A stretch of DNA of 25,991 nucleotides from Spirochaetales bacterium (GCA_007130025.1 SLTF01000335.1:1-25991), one strand, 5' to 3'. Positions 7,145-14,703 are shown, counted from the stretch's first letter. Numbers and translations are program-made. Notes: generated from the sequence alone by a model not told the origin.

Positions 7145-7857
7145 TGAAAGTGCTCGACGTCCAAAACCTGGTAGTATTCTACGGCAAGATCAACGCCCTG
7201 AAGGGCGTCTCGCTCTCGGTGGAGCAGGGGCAGTTTGTCACCCTCATCGGGGCGAACGGTTCGGGAAAGACCACGCTGTTGAATACCCTGACCGGGGTGG
7301 TTGAGGGTACCGAAGGCTCGATCCGCTACCACGGCAAAGAGATCCTGAACCGCTATCCTCACGAAATCGTTCGGATGGGCATCGCCCACGTGCCGGAAGG
7401 TCGCAAGATCTTTCCGGAGCTGACCGTCGAGGAGAACATGCGCATCGGCGCCTTCATTATGAAGGATCGCACCCGAGTACAGGCGCTCCTCGATCGTAAC
7501 TACGAGCTCTTCCCCCGCCTCGCTGAGCGTCGGCGGCAGGAGGGTGGTACGCTCTCCGGTGGAGAACAGCAGATGCTCGCGATTGCCCGTGGGCTGATGT
7601 CGGACCCCGAGCTCATCCTGCTGGATGAGCCGAGTCTGGGCCTTGCGCCGCTGCTGGTTGAAAAGATCTTTGAATTCATCGTAGAGATCAATCGACTGGG
7701 TAAATCGATCCTGCTCGTCGAACAGAACGCCAACCTCGCGCTGCAGGTGGCGCACTACGGCTACGTCATGGAAACCGGTCGGGTGGTCCGAGAAGACCGC
7801 ACCGATCGGCTTCGAAGCGACGATGCGATTAAGAACGCGTATCTCGGTATCGGATAA
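7144..7857 (+). CDS. LivF-type ABC transporter ATP-binding protein
   Basis: The 237-residue protein shows Walker A GANGSGKTT (residues 37-45), the LivF-specific AHVPEGRKIFPELTVEENM stretch, signature LSGGEQQMLAIARGL, Walker B LILLDEPSLGLAP, and VEQNA where other ABC ATPases have a His switch; this substitution is normal for LivF. It completes a five-gene importer (binding protein, H, M, G, F). The start is GTG 7144, overlapping the previous TAG by one base. A 94-bp gap with a tandem repeat separates it from the URO-D-type gene. Confidence 0.93.
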   Translation: MKVLDVQNLVVFYGKINALKGVSLSVEQGQFVTLIGANGSGKTTLLNTLTGVVEGTEGSIRYHGKEILNRYPHEIVRMGIAHVPEGRKIFPELTVEENMRIGAFIMKDRTRVQALLDRNYELFPRLAERRRQEGGTLSGGEQQMLAIARGLMSDPELILLDEPSLGLAPLLVEKIFEFIVEINRLGKSILLVEQNANLALQVAHYGYVMETGRVVREDRTDRLRSDDAIKNAYLGIG

Positions 7858-7892
7858 CCGCGGCACATCGCGCCGCTGCGGATCATCCGTTT

Positions 7893-7920
7893 CTGTGCAT
7901 CAATTACTGTGCATCGATTA
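7893..7920. repeat. tandem 14-bp repeat, two copies
   Basis: CTGTGCATCAATTA (7893-7906) is followed immediately by CTGTGCATCGATTA (7907-7920), with one mismatch. It lies in the 94-bp gap before the URO-D-type gene, just upstream of its AAGGAG site at 7939-7944. It may be a binding site or a simple duplication. Confidence 0.6.
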
Positions 7921-7951
7921 ATCGCTGCGCAGATACGTAAGGAGAGAGGCA

Positions 7952-8887
7952 ATGACCAAGATTGAACGAGTTGAGAAGTCCCTCGCGGGCGTGGAAGTCG
8001 ACCGACCGCCGGTGTCGTTCTGGTACCACTTTGGTGTTCAGCACGAGCCCGGTGAGCGCATTGCGGAACTGTCGATCGAGTTTGTCCGATACTTCGATCT
8101 CGACTTTCTGAAACTGATGAACGACTACTATTATCCGATGCCCGACGGTCTGAACGAGGTAACCAGCGCCGAAGACCTCGGAAAAATCAAGCGCTTCGAC
8201 ATCCATACCAGTGACTGGGCGCAGCAGCTTCGTGCGATCGATATTCTGGCCCGCGAGCTGAAGGATGAGGTCTATTTCATCGATACCGTGTTCGATCCGT
8301 GGCAGATCCTGCTGCGCAATCTTGCCGGCGAGCACCTTCCTCGTCTCCTGAAGGAGTGCCCCGACGCGGTTCTGGGTGCCCTCGATGTGATCACCGAGAA
8401 CACCATTGCCTACTGCAAAGAGGCGCTGAAGCGCGGCTGCGCGGGTGTGTTTGTCTCGACCTTTGGCGCCGAGAAGCAGATGCCGCGTGAGCAGTATCTG
8501 AAATTCGCCAAACCGTTTGTGAAGCGGATCTTTGACGAGACCGCCGGTTCGGCAATCATGAATACCGCTCACGTTCACGATTACGGCATCTTTGTGGATG
8601 ACGTTCTCGATATTCCCATGGACATCCTCTCCTACGAGGACCGTGACCCGTCAAACCCGTCCATGCCCGAGATGCGTAAGAAGTTCTCTGGAAGCATCAT
8701 GGCCGGCATGGACAAGAACCGCATGACGCGGGTGACGCCTGCCGACGCGGTTCGTAACGCCCTCGAAGGCTGCGAGCTGGGAGGGAAGACGAAGTTCTTC
8801 CTCGCACCCGGGTGCAGTTTTCCGACCTGGCTCTATCCACGGTCCGGCACCGTGCTGGTTGAGGCGGTCAAGGCGTTGGGAGCCTGA
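7952..8887 (+). CDS. URO-D superfamily protein (uroporphyrinogen decarboxylase-like, probable methyltransferase type)
   Basis: The 311-residue protein has a URO-D TIM-barrel pattern: an N-terminal IERVEKSLAGVEVDRPPVSFWYHFG and a C-terminal LAPGCSFPTWL. HVH (His207, His209) and Cys288 in the PGC motif resemble the zinc site of MtaA/MtbA-type corrinoid:thiol methyltransferases rather than HemE, whose N-terminal arginine signature I do not see. Such proteins move methyl groups to or from thiols or corrinoids. No corrinoid protein is encoded nearby, so the reaction is open. The start ATG 7952 has AAGGAG at 7939-7944. It follows the importer genes and precedes a sugar kinase by 12 bp, so it probably acts on the imported compound. 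Confidence 0.8.
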   Translation: MTKIERVEKSLAGVEVDRPPVSFWYHFGVQHEPGERIAELSIEFVRYFDLDFLKLMNDYYYPMPDGLNEVTSAEDLGKIKRFDIHTSDWAQQLRAIDILARELKDEVYFIDTVFDPWQILLRNLAGEHLPRLLKECPDAVLGALDVITENTIAYCKEALKRGCAGVFVSTFGAEKQMPREQYLKFAKPFVKRIFDETAGSAIMNTAHVHDYGIFVDDVLDIPMDILSYEDRDPSNPSMPEMRKKFSGSIMAGMDKNRMTRVTPADAVRNALEGCELGGKTKFFLAPGCSFPTWLYPRSGTVLVEAVKALGA

Positions 8888-8899
8888 TTCCCGGGCGGC

Positions 8900-10393
8900 A
8901 TGTCCGTTCTGGTTGTAGACTTCGGCACGTCCAGCTGTCGCGCGGCCACCGTTGACCGCAATGGGGTGGTGAGGTCGGTCTCCCGCATCAAACACCCTCC
9001 GGGACAGCGGGGCGTCACCCTCGATGTTGAAACCGCGTGGCATACCCTCTGCTCGGCGGTCCGGACGGAACGCCACGGCAGCGGCGCGTCCATTGACGCA
9101 ATTGCGGTTGCCGGTTTGCTCGCCTGGGTCTTCCTCGACGGGCACGGCGATCCGCTGGGCCCCGCCTTGACCTACGCCGATTCGCGCGGAGGAGGTGAGG
9201 CTCGCGCCGCGGAGATCGCGGATACCGAAGGCAATAACGGTGGCGACACCCGACTTCCGCACCGTCTCAGCGGACGCCGTGCCCGGGCCGATCTCGCGGC
9301 GTGGAAGCTCGCGTGGATGCGGTCCCACCAGCCTGAAATCTTCGCCCGGATTACCGCGGTACACGGCCTCAAGGACGAGTTGGTGCGTCGACTCACCGGT
9401 GTGCGCGTTACCGACCTCGCTCACGCGGACTACACCCACTGTTTCTCACCGGGCGACCGGCGGTTTTCCGACGAGTTGTGCGAACGAGCCGGACTGTCGC
9501 CTCGGCTCTTTGCTCCGGTAGTTGCGGCACATCAGGTGGTGGGGCGACTGCGCCGCGATGTGGCCGCCGCGGTGGGAGTGCCGGAGGGCACTCCGGTGGT
9601 TGCCGGCAGCAGCGACGGAACCACCGCGATGTACGGCTGCGGCGTGCTGAGCGGCGAGCTGGTCGCCGTCTGTGGAACCACCGACGTGCTCATGCAGCAT
9701 CTGACCGAGTTCCCATCCGAGCCCTCGCCTGCCCTTACCGTGAATAGCGCCATGGTTGGAAGCGGATTTCTGGTTGGCGGGTCCACCGGAACTTCGGGGG
9801 GTATGCTCGCGGCGGTTGCCGCATTGACGGGACTGGAACTCGGGGAGTGTGACGCTGCGGCGACACAGGTGCCACCGGGATGCGCCGGTCTGGTTGCCCT
9901 GCCTTCGCTGACGGGGGAGCGCGCTCCGTACTGGCACGACTCTCTGCGCGCCGGGTTTACCGGCCTCTCCGAATCGCACGCCCGTGAACACCTGGTGCGG
10001 GCGGTCATGGAGGCGTGCGCCTACCGCTGGCGCCGCCTTGTGGCTCTGCTTGACGACGCAGGGGGCGCAAGCAGGGGTATCGCGGTTTCCGGCGGCGGCT
10101 CGGCGTCGACGATCTGGAACCAGATTCGCAGTGACGTGGTCCGACGCCCGGTGGTGCGCCGCAGTGAGCCCGAGGCTACCATACTCGGAGCAGCGATGTT
10201 TGCCCGGGCGGGGGTGGATCCGTCGGTTTCTCTCCTGGAGCTGGAGCACCGGTGGATCAGTGACGGCGAGACGTGGTCCCCGCGCGAGGAAACCGCATCG
10301 GTCTACGCGGACGGGTTTGCCCGGTTTGAGCGAGCCATCTCGTCGGGGGCACAGGAGGCAGTGTGGCAGGAAACATCTACTTTGTCGGAATGA
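8900..10393 (+). CDS. FGGY-family carbohydrate kinase
   Basis: This 497-residue protein has the two-domain FGGY kinase pattern: the phosphate-1 motif VDFGTSSCRA near the N-terminus, AGSSDGTTA with the likely catalytic Asp239, LTGERAPYWHDSLRAGFTGL, and the adenosine motif SGGGSASTIWNQIRSDV with RRPV after it. Family members phosphorylate xylulose, gluconate, glycerol, ribulose, fuculose and similar polyols or sugars. The closest subgroup cannot be fixed by eye. Its presence behind a LIV-type importer, which normally carries amino acids, is unusual. The start ATG 8900 lacks a strong SD. The 3' end overlaps the next gene by 31 bases. Confidence 0.88.
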   Translation: MSVLVVDFGTSSCRAATVDRNGVVRSVSRIKHPPGQRGVTLDVETAWHTLCSAVRTERHGSGASIDAIAVAGLLAWVFLDGHGDPLGPALTYADSRGGGEARAAEIADTEGNNGGDTRLPHRLSGRRARADLAAWKLAWMRSHQPEIFARITAVHGLKDELVRRLTGVRVTDLAHADYTHCFSPGDRRFSDELCERAGLSPRLFAPVVAAHQVVGRLRRDVAAAVGVPEGTPVVAGSSDGTTAMYGCGVLSGELVAVCGTTDVLMQHLTEFPSEPSPALTVNSAMVGSGFLVGGSTGTSGGMLAAVAALTGLELGECDAAATQVPPGCAGLVALPSLTGERAPYWHDSLRAGFTGLSESHAREHLVRAVMEACAYRWRRLVALLDDAGGASRGIAVSGGGSASTIWNQIRSDVVRRPVVRRSEPEATILGAAMFARAGVDPSVSLLELEHRWISDGETWSPREETASVYADGFARFERAISSGAQEAVWQETSTLSE

Positions 10394-10881
10394 TCGGTTC
10401 GGGCAAAACCACCCTCGGTCGGCTGGCTGCCGAGCGCATGGGGCGTCGCTTTGTAGATCTTGATCAGGAGATGGATCAGCGGCTGGGATACTCCTTCCAC
10501 CGCCTGGTTCAGGAGCAGGGATGGCTTCCGTTTCGCGAACTGGAGTACCGCATCTGCAAGGACTTCGCACGCTTGCAGAACACCATTGTCTGCCTGGGCG
10601 GGGGTACCGTCCGCTACGAGTGGAATATCGATGCGGTGCAGGGGTCGGGCCACATCGTGCTACTCGAGGTTTCGCTTGATGAACTGGTGCGCCGGGTGCG
10701 CGTTGCCGACCGCCCGCGGGTCAATCCGGGTACCGACCTGGTGGCCGATGTGCAGCGGATCTGGTCAACGCAGAGCGAGAAGTACTACCGCCCGGCGGAA
10801 CTGGTCTACCGGGCGGAAGGAAAGAGCATCGATCAGGAAGTCGACGAGCTGATAACCGAGATCACCACCCGGGGGTGGTGA
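10363..10881 (+). CDS. shikimate kinase-like P-loop kinase with altered substrate site
   Basis: The 172-residue protein has Walker A GMIGSGKTT (9-17), D33/D35 in FVDLDQEMD, GWLPFRELE with R58, GGG at 79-81 and the LID arginine R117 in DRPRV. All are positioned as in shikimate kinase. The expected second carboxylate-binding Arg (about residue 136 in Mycobacterium SK, in R-x-P-x-Y-x-x-x-A) appears as Gln137 in QSEKYYRPA. This suggests a different acceptor, or a degenerate aroK. The start is GTG 10363 with AGGAGG at 10353-10358 (short spacing), inside the 3' end of the FGGY gene, so the two are translationally coupled. It is the last gene of the operon, and an inverted repeat covers its stop codon. 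Confidence 0.82.
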   Translation: MAGNIYFVGMIGSGKTTLGRLAAERMGRRFVDLDQEMDQRLGYSFHRLVQEQGWLPFRELEYRICKDFARLQNTIVCLGGGTVRYEWNIDAVQGSGHIVLLEVSLDELVRRVRVADRPRVNPGTDLVADVQRIWSTQSEKYYRPAELVYRAEGKSIDQEVDELITEITTRGW

Positions 10882-10883
10882 TC
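10860..10883. terminator. 11-bp inverted repeat spanning the operon's last stop codon
   Basis: GATCACCACCC (10860-10870) and GGGTGGTGATC (10873-10883) are perfectly complementary, with the TGA stop (10879-10881) inside the 3' arm. No T-run follows. It lies between convergent genes and could act as a transcript end or stabilising hairpin for the LIV operon. The intrinsic terminator assignment is weak. Confidence 0.4.
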
Positions 10884-10921
10884 CGGTCTGGCTCGCCGGG
10901 ATGAATTGACTCGCCGGGCGG

Positions 10922-12394
10922 TTAACCCTGAACCGAAATATCGACGCTCGGTCGCAGTTTCGCCAATACCGAAACGGGACCGTGTACCGGATGGGCCTTG
11001 AACCGGTCGATGAGTCCACGGTCTGTGGCGCCGGCATCCAGGAGCGGGAACCCGACCTGGTAGAGGTGGTAGTCAAACCGCGGAGCCCACTTGCGCGAAC
11101 CAAGCCGTGCGGTGATCGAGCAGTTGTCCACCATGTAGGCCACGCCCTTGTAGTGCATGTAGGGGTTCAGTGAGTCGACCGCCTCGATCACCGATTCGTT
11201 GACGATCTCCGAGTAGACGTGTCCATGGCGGCTCAGAAGATCGATCTGCGCCATCATGGTTGCCACGTAGACGCCGGCCGTTGTTGGATTCATGGGGATC
11301 TTTGCCTCGTCCCGCTCGGCACGAACCGATTCGCCAACCTTCCACATGGGAGTGTTGTCGATGGTGCCCATGGGGAACTCTTTCATGCGGTCGCCGGCGA
11401 GGATGACCGAGCGGATCTCGTTGCCGGACCGCACTTCATCGTAGCACTCCACCAGGATTTCCATCGCGGCGGGGTAGGCGGCACAGTAGGCGTTCTCAAA
11501 CGCGGTTTTGTCCGCTCCGGAGAAACCCTCGTAGACCGCAAGAATTCCCTTGTGAGAGATTGTCTTGGAAACCGGTCCGGTGATGCACTCAACGGTCTCG
11601 CGGAACGCCTGCTTCGCATCCATTCCCTGTTCCATGTAGCGCAGGTAGAGCCGCTCCACCACGCCGTGCACCGCACCAAGAAGGATACCGCGCTCGCCGA
11701 AGATATCAGAACGGTACTCCATCTCCAGCGACGTCATGAACGAGAAGGGCGCACCGAGCGCAACGGACCAGCCGATGGCGTAATCGGTTGCCCTTCCGTC
11801 GATGTCCTGCTCGACGGCGAAGCTGGTGTTGATGCCCGCGCCGTCGGTCTCCTTGCCCTGCTCGTAGAGGCGGCGAACCGATGGGCCCATGCCCTTGGGG
11901 CAGACGCCAATCACGTTGATGTTGCGGGGAAAGGTTTCGCCTTGAGTCTTCAGGTAGCCAAGAAGGAACCCGTGTGAGAGACCGAGCGTTGCTCCCGGCT
12001 TGAGTGCGGCAAACACTTCCTTATACAGGTTGGCCTGTGCGGCATCCGAGATGAGCAGGATCACCAGATCCGAAGCGGAAATCACCTGCATCATTTCGCC
12101 GAGGGTGCCGCTGGACTCGGTGAAGCCGGCTGCCTCGGCCTTCGACCACGAAGAGCTGTTCTTGCGCAGCCCGACCACAACGCGGATTCCGCTGCCGTCG
12201 AGGGAATCACGCAGGTTTTGCGCCTGGGCGGGTCCCTGCGAGCCCCAGCCAATCACGCCAATCTGCTTGACGCCGTCGAACGCCTTGGGAAGGAGGGAAA
12301 ACAGTTTGCGCCCCCCGCGGATGATGAACTCTTCGGTGTCGGCCAGAGTGATCTTCTCTTTCTCAAATACCTTGGTGGTGAAGTCAAACTTCAT
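10922..12394 (-). CDS. ilvC: ketol-acid reductoisomerase, long (class II) plant-like form
   Basis: The 490-residue enzyme converts acetolactate/acetohydroxybutyrate to the dihydroxy acids of valine/isoleucine synthesis with NADPH and Mg. It shows the Rossmann motif GWGSQGPAQ (50-58), CPKGMGPSVRRLY with Lys167, EYRSDIFGERGILLG (Mg ligands D230, E234), VNESVIEAVDSLNP (E400, E404) and CSITARLGSRKWAPRFDY near the C-terminus. Many segments follow the remembered spinach enzyme (AVCPKGMGPSVRRLY, ITGTISRTIS, RLGSRKWAPRFDY) more closely than the short class I bacterial form. The frame is open to 12445, but ATG 12394 has AAGGAG upstream. It is divergent from ilvY, with a -10 TATCAT (12449-12444) and -35 TTTACG (12472-12467) 17 bp apart. 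Confidence 0.95.
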   Translation of the reverse strand: MKFDFTTKVFEKEKITLADTEEFIIRGGRKLFSLLPKAFDGVKQIGVIGWGSQGPAQAQNLRDSLDGSGIRVVVGLRKNSSSWSKAEAAGFTESSGTLGEMMQVISASDLVILLISDAAQANLYKEVFAALKPGATLGLSHGFLLGYLKTQGETFPRNINVIGVCPKGMGPSVRRLYEQGKETDGAGINTSFAVEQDIDGRATDYAIGWSVALGAPFSFMTSLEMEYRSDIFGERGILLGAVHGVVERLYLRYMEQGMDAKQAFRETVECITGPVSKTISHKGILAVYEGFSGADKTAFENAYCAAYPAAMEILVECYDEVRSGNEIRSVILAGDRMKEFPMGTIDNTPMWKVGESVRAERDEAKIPMNPTTAGVYVATMMAQIDLLSRHGHVYSEIVNESVIEAVDSLNPYMHYKGVAYMVDNCSITARLGSRKWAPRFDYHLYQVGFPLLDAGATDRGLIDRFKAHPVHGPVSVLAKLRPSVDISVQG

Positions 12395-12443
12395 ATGTGC
12401 TCCTTGCGTCCGTTTCTGTTTACTCTGCTGCGAGTCTTGGAAC

Positions 12444-12472
12444 ATGATACCGAATTCAGAGTATTGCGTAAA
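12444..12472 (-). promoter_or_regulatory. ilvC promoter
   Basis: On the minus strand, TTTACG (12472-12467) and TATCAT (12449-12444) are 17 bp apart. Transcription would start near 12437. The -35 overlaps the weak -35 (TTGCGT, 12464-12469) of the opposite ilvY promoter, the arrangement expected of an IlvY-activated divergent pair. ATAC/GTAT inverted arms at 12447-12450 and 12461-12464 may be part of an operator. Confidence 0.5.
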
Positions 12473-12493
12473 GTGATTTATTTCGAATAGAAT
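12464..12493 (+). promoter_or_regulatory. possible ilvY promoter
   Basis: TTGCGT (12464-12469) and TAGAAT (12488-12493) are 18 bp apart on the plus strand. The predicted start, near 12500, falls just before the ATG at 12504, and no SD sequence precedes either candidate ATG. The ilvY message may therefore be almost leaderless. Confidence 0.35.
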
Positions 12494-12503
12494 GTTGTCT
12501 CAT

Positions 12504-13397
12504 ATGCAACATGAAGATCTTGCGCTCTTCCTCGATCTCTACGAAACCCGCAATTACGGCCGGTCGGGCGCGCGGTGCAACATCTCCACGTCGGCGCTCA
12601 GCCGGCGTATCATGCGCATGGAAGAGGAGCTCGGCGTCGCGCTGTTTGCTCGCGACAACCGGAGTGTCACCCCTACCGCAGCGGGTACCGAGTTTGAGCG
12701 ATACGCGCGGTCGGTTATGGGCGGCTGGACCGAGTTGAAGGAGCGGCTCTCCGAGCGCGAGGATCGGGTGGAAGGCGAAATACGCATCTTCGCGTCGGTG
12801 ACCGCCTGCTACAGCATCCTTCCCGACATCCTGCGCCGGTTTCGCCAGGACTATCCGTTGGTTCACATTCACCTCAAAACCGGAGACGCGGCGCTCGCCC
12901 TACAGACCGTGCTTGACGATGAGGTCGACGTCGCGGTTGCGGCTCTGCCCGCGCAGATCCCCGCGCGGCTGGAAACCGTGGTGATTACTACAACCCCCCT
13001 CGTCTGGATTGGGCCGGCGATGGCGTGCGCGGTGCGGGATCTGCTTCGTCAGCGCCCTGTCCCGTGGGAGCGGGTCCCCGTTGTCCTCTCCGAGCAGGGA
13101 CTCGCCCGCCGCCGTGTGGATCGCTGGTACCGCGAACTGGGCCTTGATCCGCCGATCTACGCCCAGGTGGCGGGGAACGAGGCGATTATCGCGATGGTGA
13201 GTCTTGGGTGTGGAGTGGGTGTGGTACCACAGCTGGTTGTCGACAAGAGTCCGCTGCGGGAAGACCTTCTCGTGATTGCCGATGGGCCTGAGCTCGAGCC
13301 CTACCACGTCGGCATTGCCGTGCAGCGGCGGCGGCTTCAGCACCGGGCGGTGGCCGCCTTCCGGGACACCGCCAGAGCATCGGTCCGGGATGGTTGA
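12504..13397 (+). CDS. ilvY: LysR-family regulator IlvY
   Basis: The 297-residue LysR protein has an N-terminal winged HTH (DLALFLDLYETRNYGRSGARCNISTSALSRRIMRMEEELGVALFARDNRSVT) and a substrate-binding domain. It follows E. coli IlvY closely: FARDNRSVT, IFASVTACYS, KTGDAA, SEQGLARRRVDRWY and SLGCGVGVVPQLVV. IlvY activates ilvC in response to acetolactate or acetohydroxybutyrate, and ilvC is directly divergent here with a 109-bp intergenic region. An upstream in-frame ATG at 12492 would add four residues. ATG 12504 fits the IlvY N-terminus better. Neither has a recognisable SD. Confidence 0.92.
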   Translation: MQHEDLALFLDLYETRNYGRSGARCNISTSALSRRIMRMEEELGVALFARDNRSVTPTAAGTEFERYARSVMGGWTELKERLSEREDRVEGEIRIFASVTACYSILPDILRRFRQDYPLVHIHLKTGDAALALQTVLDDEVDVAVAALPAQIPARLETVVITTTPLVWIGPAMACAVRDLLRQRPVPWERVPVVLSEQGLARRRVDRWYRELGLDPPIYAQVAGNEAIIAMVSLGCGVGVVPQLVVDKSPLREDLLVIADGPELEPYHVGIAVQRRRLQHRAVAAFRDTARASVRDG

Positions 13398-13472
13398 CGC
13401 CAGCGCCCAGCGGGTGTTTCCAAGATTGTGCATTTTCTGGGGGCCGTGCTACCATGAAACGGAGGAACCGCG

Positions 13473-14687
13473 GTGATTGCAACCGATATGGCGCAGAAGT
13501 TCGTTGACCGGTTCTGCGCCACCATTCGTTACAACGTCAACGTGATGGATCCCGACGGCATCATCATCGCCGCGCGCGATACCCATCGAATCGGAACCTA
13601 CCACGAGGTTGCGCACGCGCTCGTGCTCTCCCACCGCGACGAAGGGGTCGTGCGCAACGGTTCGAGCGCACCTCCCGGGGTTCTGCCGGGGGTGAACCTT
13701 CTGTTGCGCCACCGGGGCGAGGTGGTCGGAGTGATTGGCGTTACCGGTGATGCGCCGGACGTGGACAACGTTGCTCACACGGTCCGCACCGCAATCGAAG
13801 CGATGCTTGAGTACGAGTGGGAACGCGCCCAGCTCGATCATCGCAAGGACCGCAATCGTCTGCTCATCGATCTGCTGGTGCATCGGGAGGATCCCGATCC
13901 CCGCCAGCTGAGCGCCCTCGCGGTGCGATGCGGCTACGACGCGCGGCTTGCGCGCATGCCGGTGGTGTTGGAGACGCCCCCCGCGGCCAGTCCCCACGAC
14001 TACCTGGGAGCTGTGCGAGCCTGCCCGCTGCACACCAAGCAGGACATCGCGTTCATTGGAGATTCGGGACACATCACCGTGTTCAAAACCGTTCCGCGGG
14101 CGGACTCGGGCGTGGTTTCCGAGATGCGACGGACCTTCCTTTCCTACTGCGAAGCCGTGGATGCGGCGTGCACCTCCGCCCGCCGGGAGACACCGCTTCG
14201 GTATACCTCCGGTCCCGTTCACACCGATCCGGTCCACTACCGGGCGTCCCTGCGAACCGCTCTGTGGATTCTGCATCGCACATCCTCGCGGAACGCCTTC
14301 TTTTTTGACTACACCAGCGATCTGTTGCTCCACTCGATCGCGCCCGAGGTGTGGCACACCGTGTTCGACCACATCGCCGCCGGCCTCGCGGGGTCCAGCC
14401 TAGTCGATGAAGCGTCGCTTGAGCAGCTGGGGCAGACCTATCTGGTCCTGTGCGAAGAGAGCATGAGTGCCGGGCGAGCCGCCGCGCGACTGGGTATTCA
14501 TCGCAATACGGTACTGTTTCGTCTTGGCCGGTTGAACGAGTTGACCGGGCTCGATCCGTCGTCGCGCTGGCGTGACCGCCGGACGCTGCAATTGTTCTTC
14601 GAGTTTGCCCTGCGACGAGTGTCACAGACCACCACACAGAGTGGATCGGCGTTTGTTGTGCCAATTGCCCAAAATTCACTCGTCTGA
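13473..14687 (+). CDS. CdaR-type sugar-diacid recognition transcriptional regulator
   Basis: The 404-residue protein starts with a sugar-diacid recognition domain (about 1-130: AQKFVDRFCATIRYNVNVMDPDGIIIAARDTHRIGTYHEVAHALV) and ends with a PucR/CdaR-type HTH (about 330-395: GQTYLVLCEESMSAGRAAARLGIHRNTVLFRLGRLNELTGLDP, then DRRTLQLFFEFAL). E. coli CdaR activates garP/garL/garR/garK and glucarate genes, with glycerate, galactarate or glucarate as inducers. Here the gene sits directly before gntP-garR-glycerate kinase, so it is the likely controller. The start is GTG 13473 with GGAGG at 13461-13465. It lies 75 bp downstream of ilvY but appears functionally unrelated to it. Confidence 0.88.
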   Translation: MIATDMAQKFVDRFCATIRYNVNVMDPDGIIIAARDTHRIGTYHEVAHALVLSHRDEGVVRNGSSAPPGVLPGVNLLLRHRGEVVGVIGVTGDAPDVDNVAHTVRTAIEAMLEYEWERAQLDHRKDRNRLLIDLLVHREDPDPRQLSALAVRCGYDARLARMPVVLETPPAASPHDYLGAVRACPLHTKQDIAFIGDSGHITVFKTVPRADSGVVSEMRRTFLSYCEAVDAACTSARRETPLRYTSGPVHTDPVHYRASLRTALWILHRTSSRNAFFFDYTSDLLLHSIAPEVWHTVFDHIAAGLAGSSLVDEASLEQLGQTYLVLCEESMSAGRAAARLGIHRNTVLFRLGRLNELTGLDPSSRWRDRRTLQLFFEFALRRVSQTTTQSGSAFVVPIAQNSLV

Positions 14688-14703
14688 TTAGGCGATATTT
14701 CCA

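Noticed and set aside
7952..8887. Annotation as hemE (uroporphyrinogen decarboxylase of heme synthesis)
   Set aside because: The N-terminal arginine-rich HemE signature is missing, no heme genes are nearby, and the zinc-site-like residues and operon context point to another URO-D subgroup.
9446..10570. 374-codon minus-strand frame opposite the FGGY and SK-like genes
   Set aside because: It overlaps two well-supported genes on the other strand and shows no recognisable motif.
10363..10881. Annotation as aroK
   Set aside because: One key substrate-binding arginine appears replaced and the operon context is catabolic, so the symbol is withheld.
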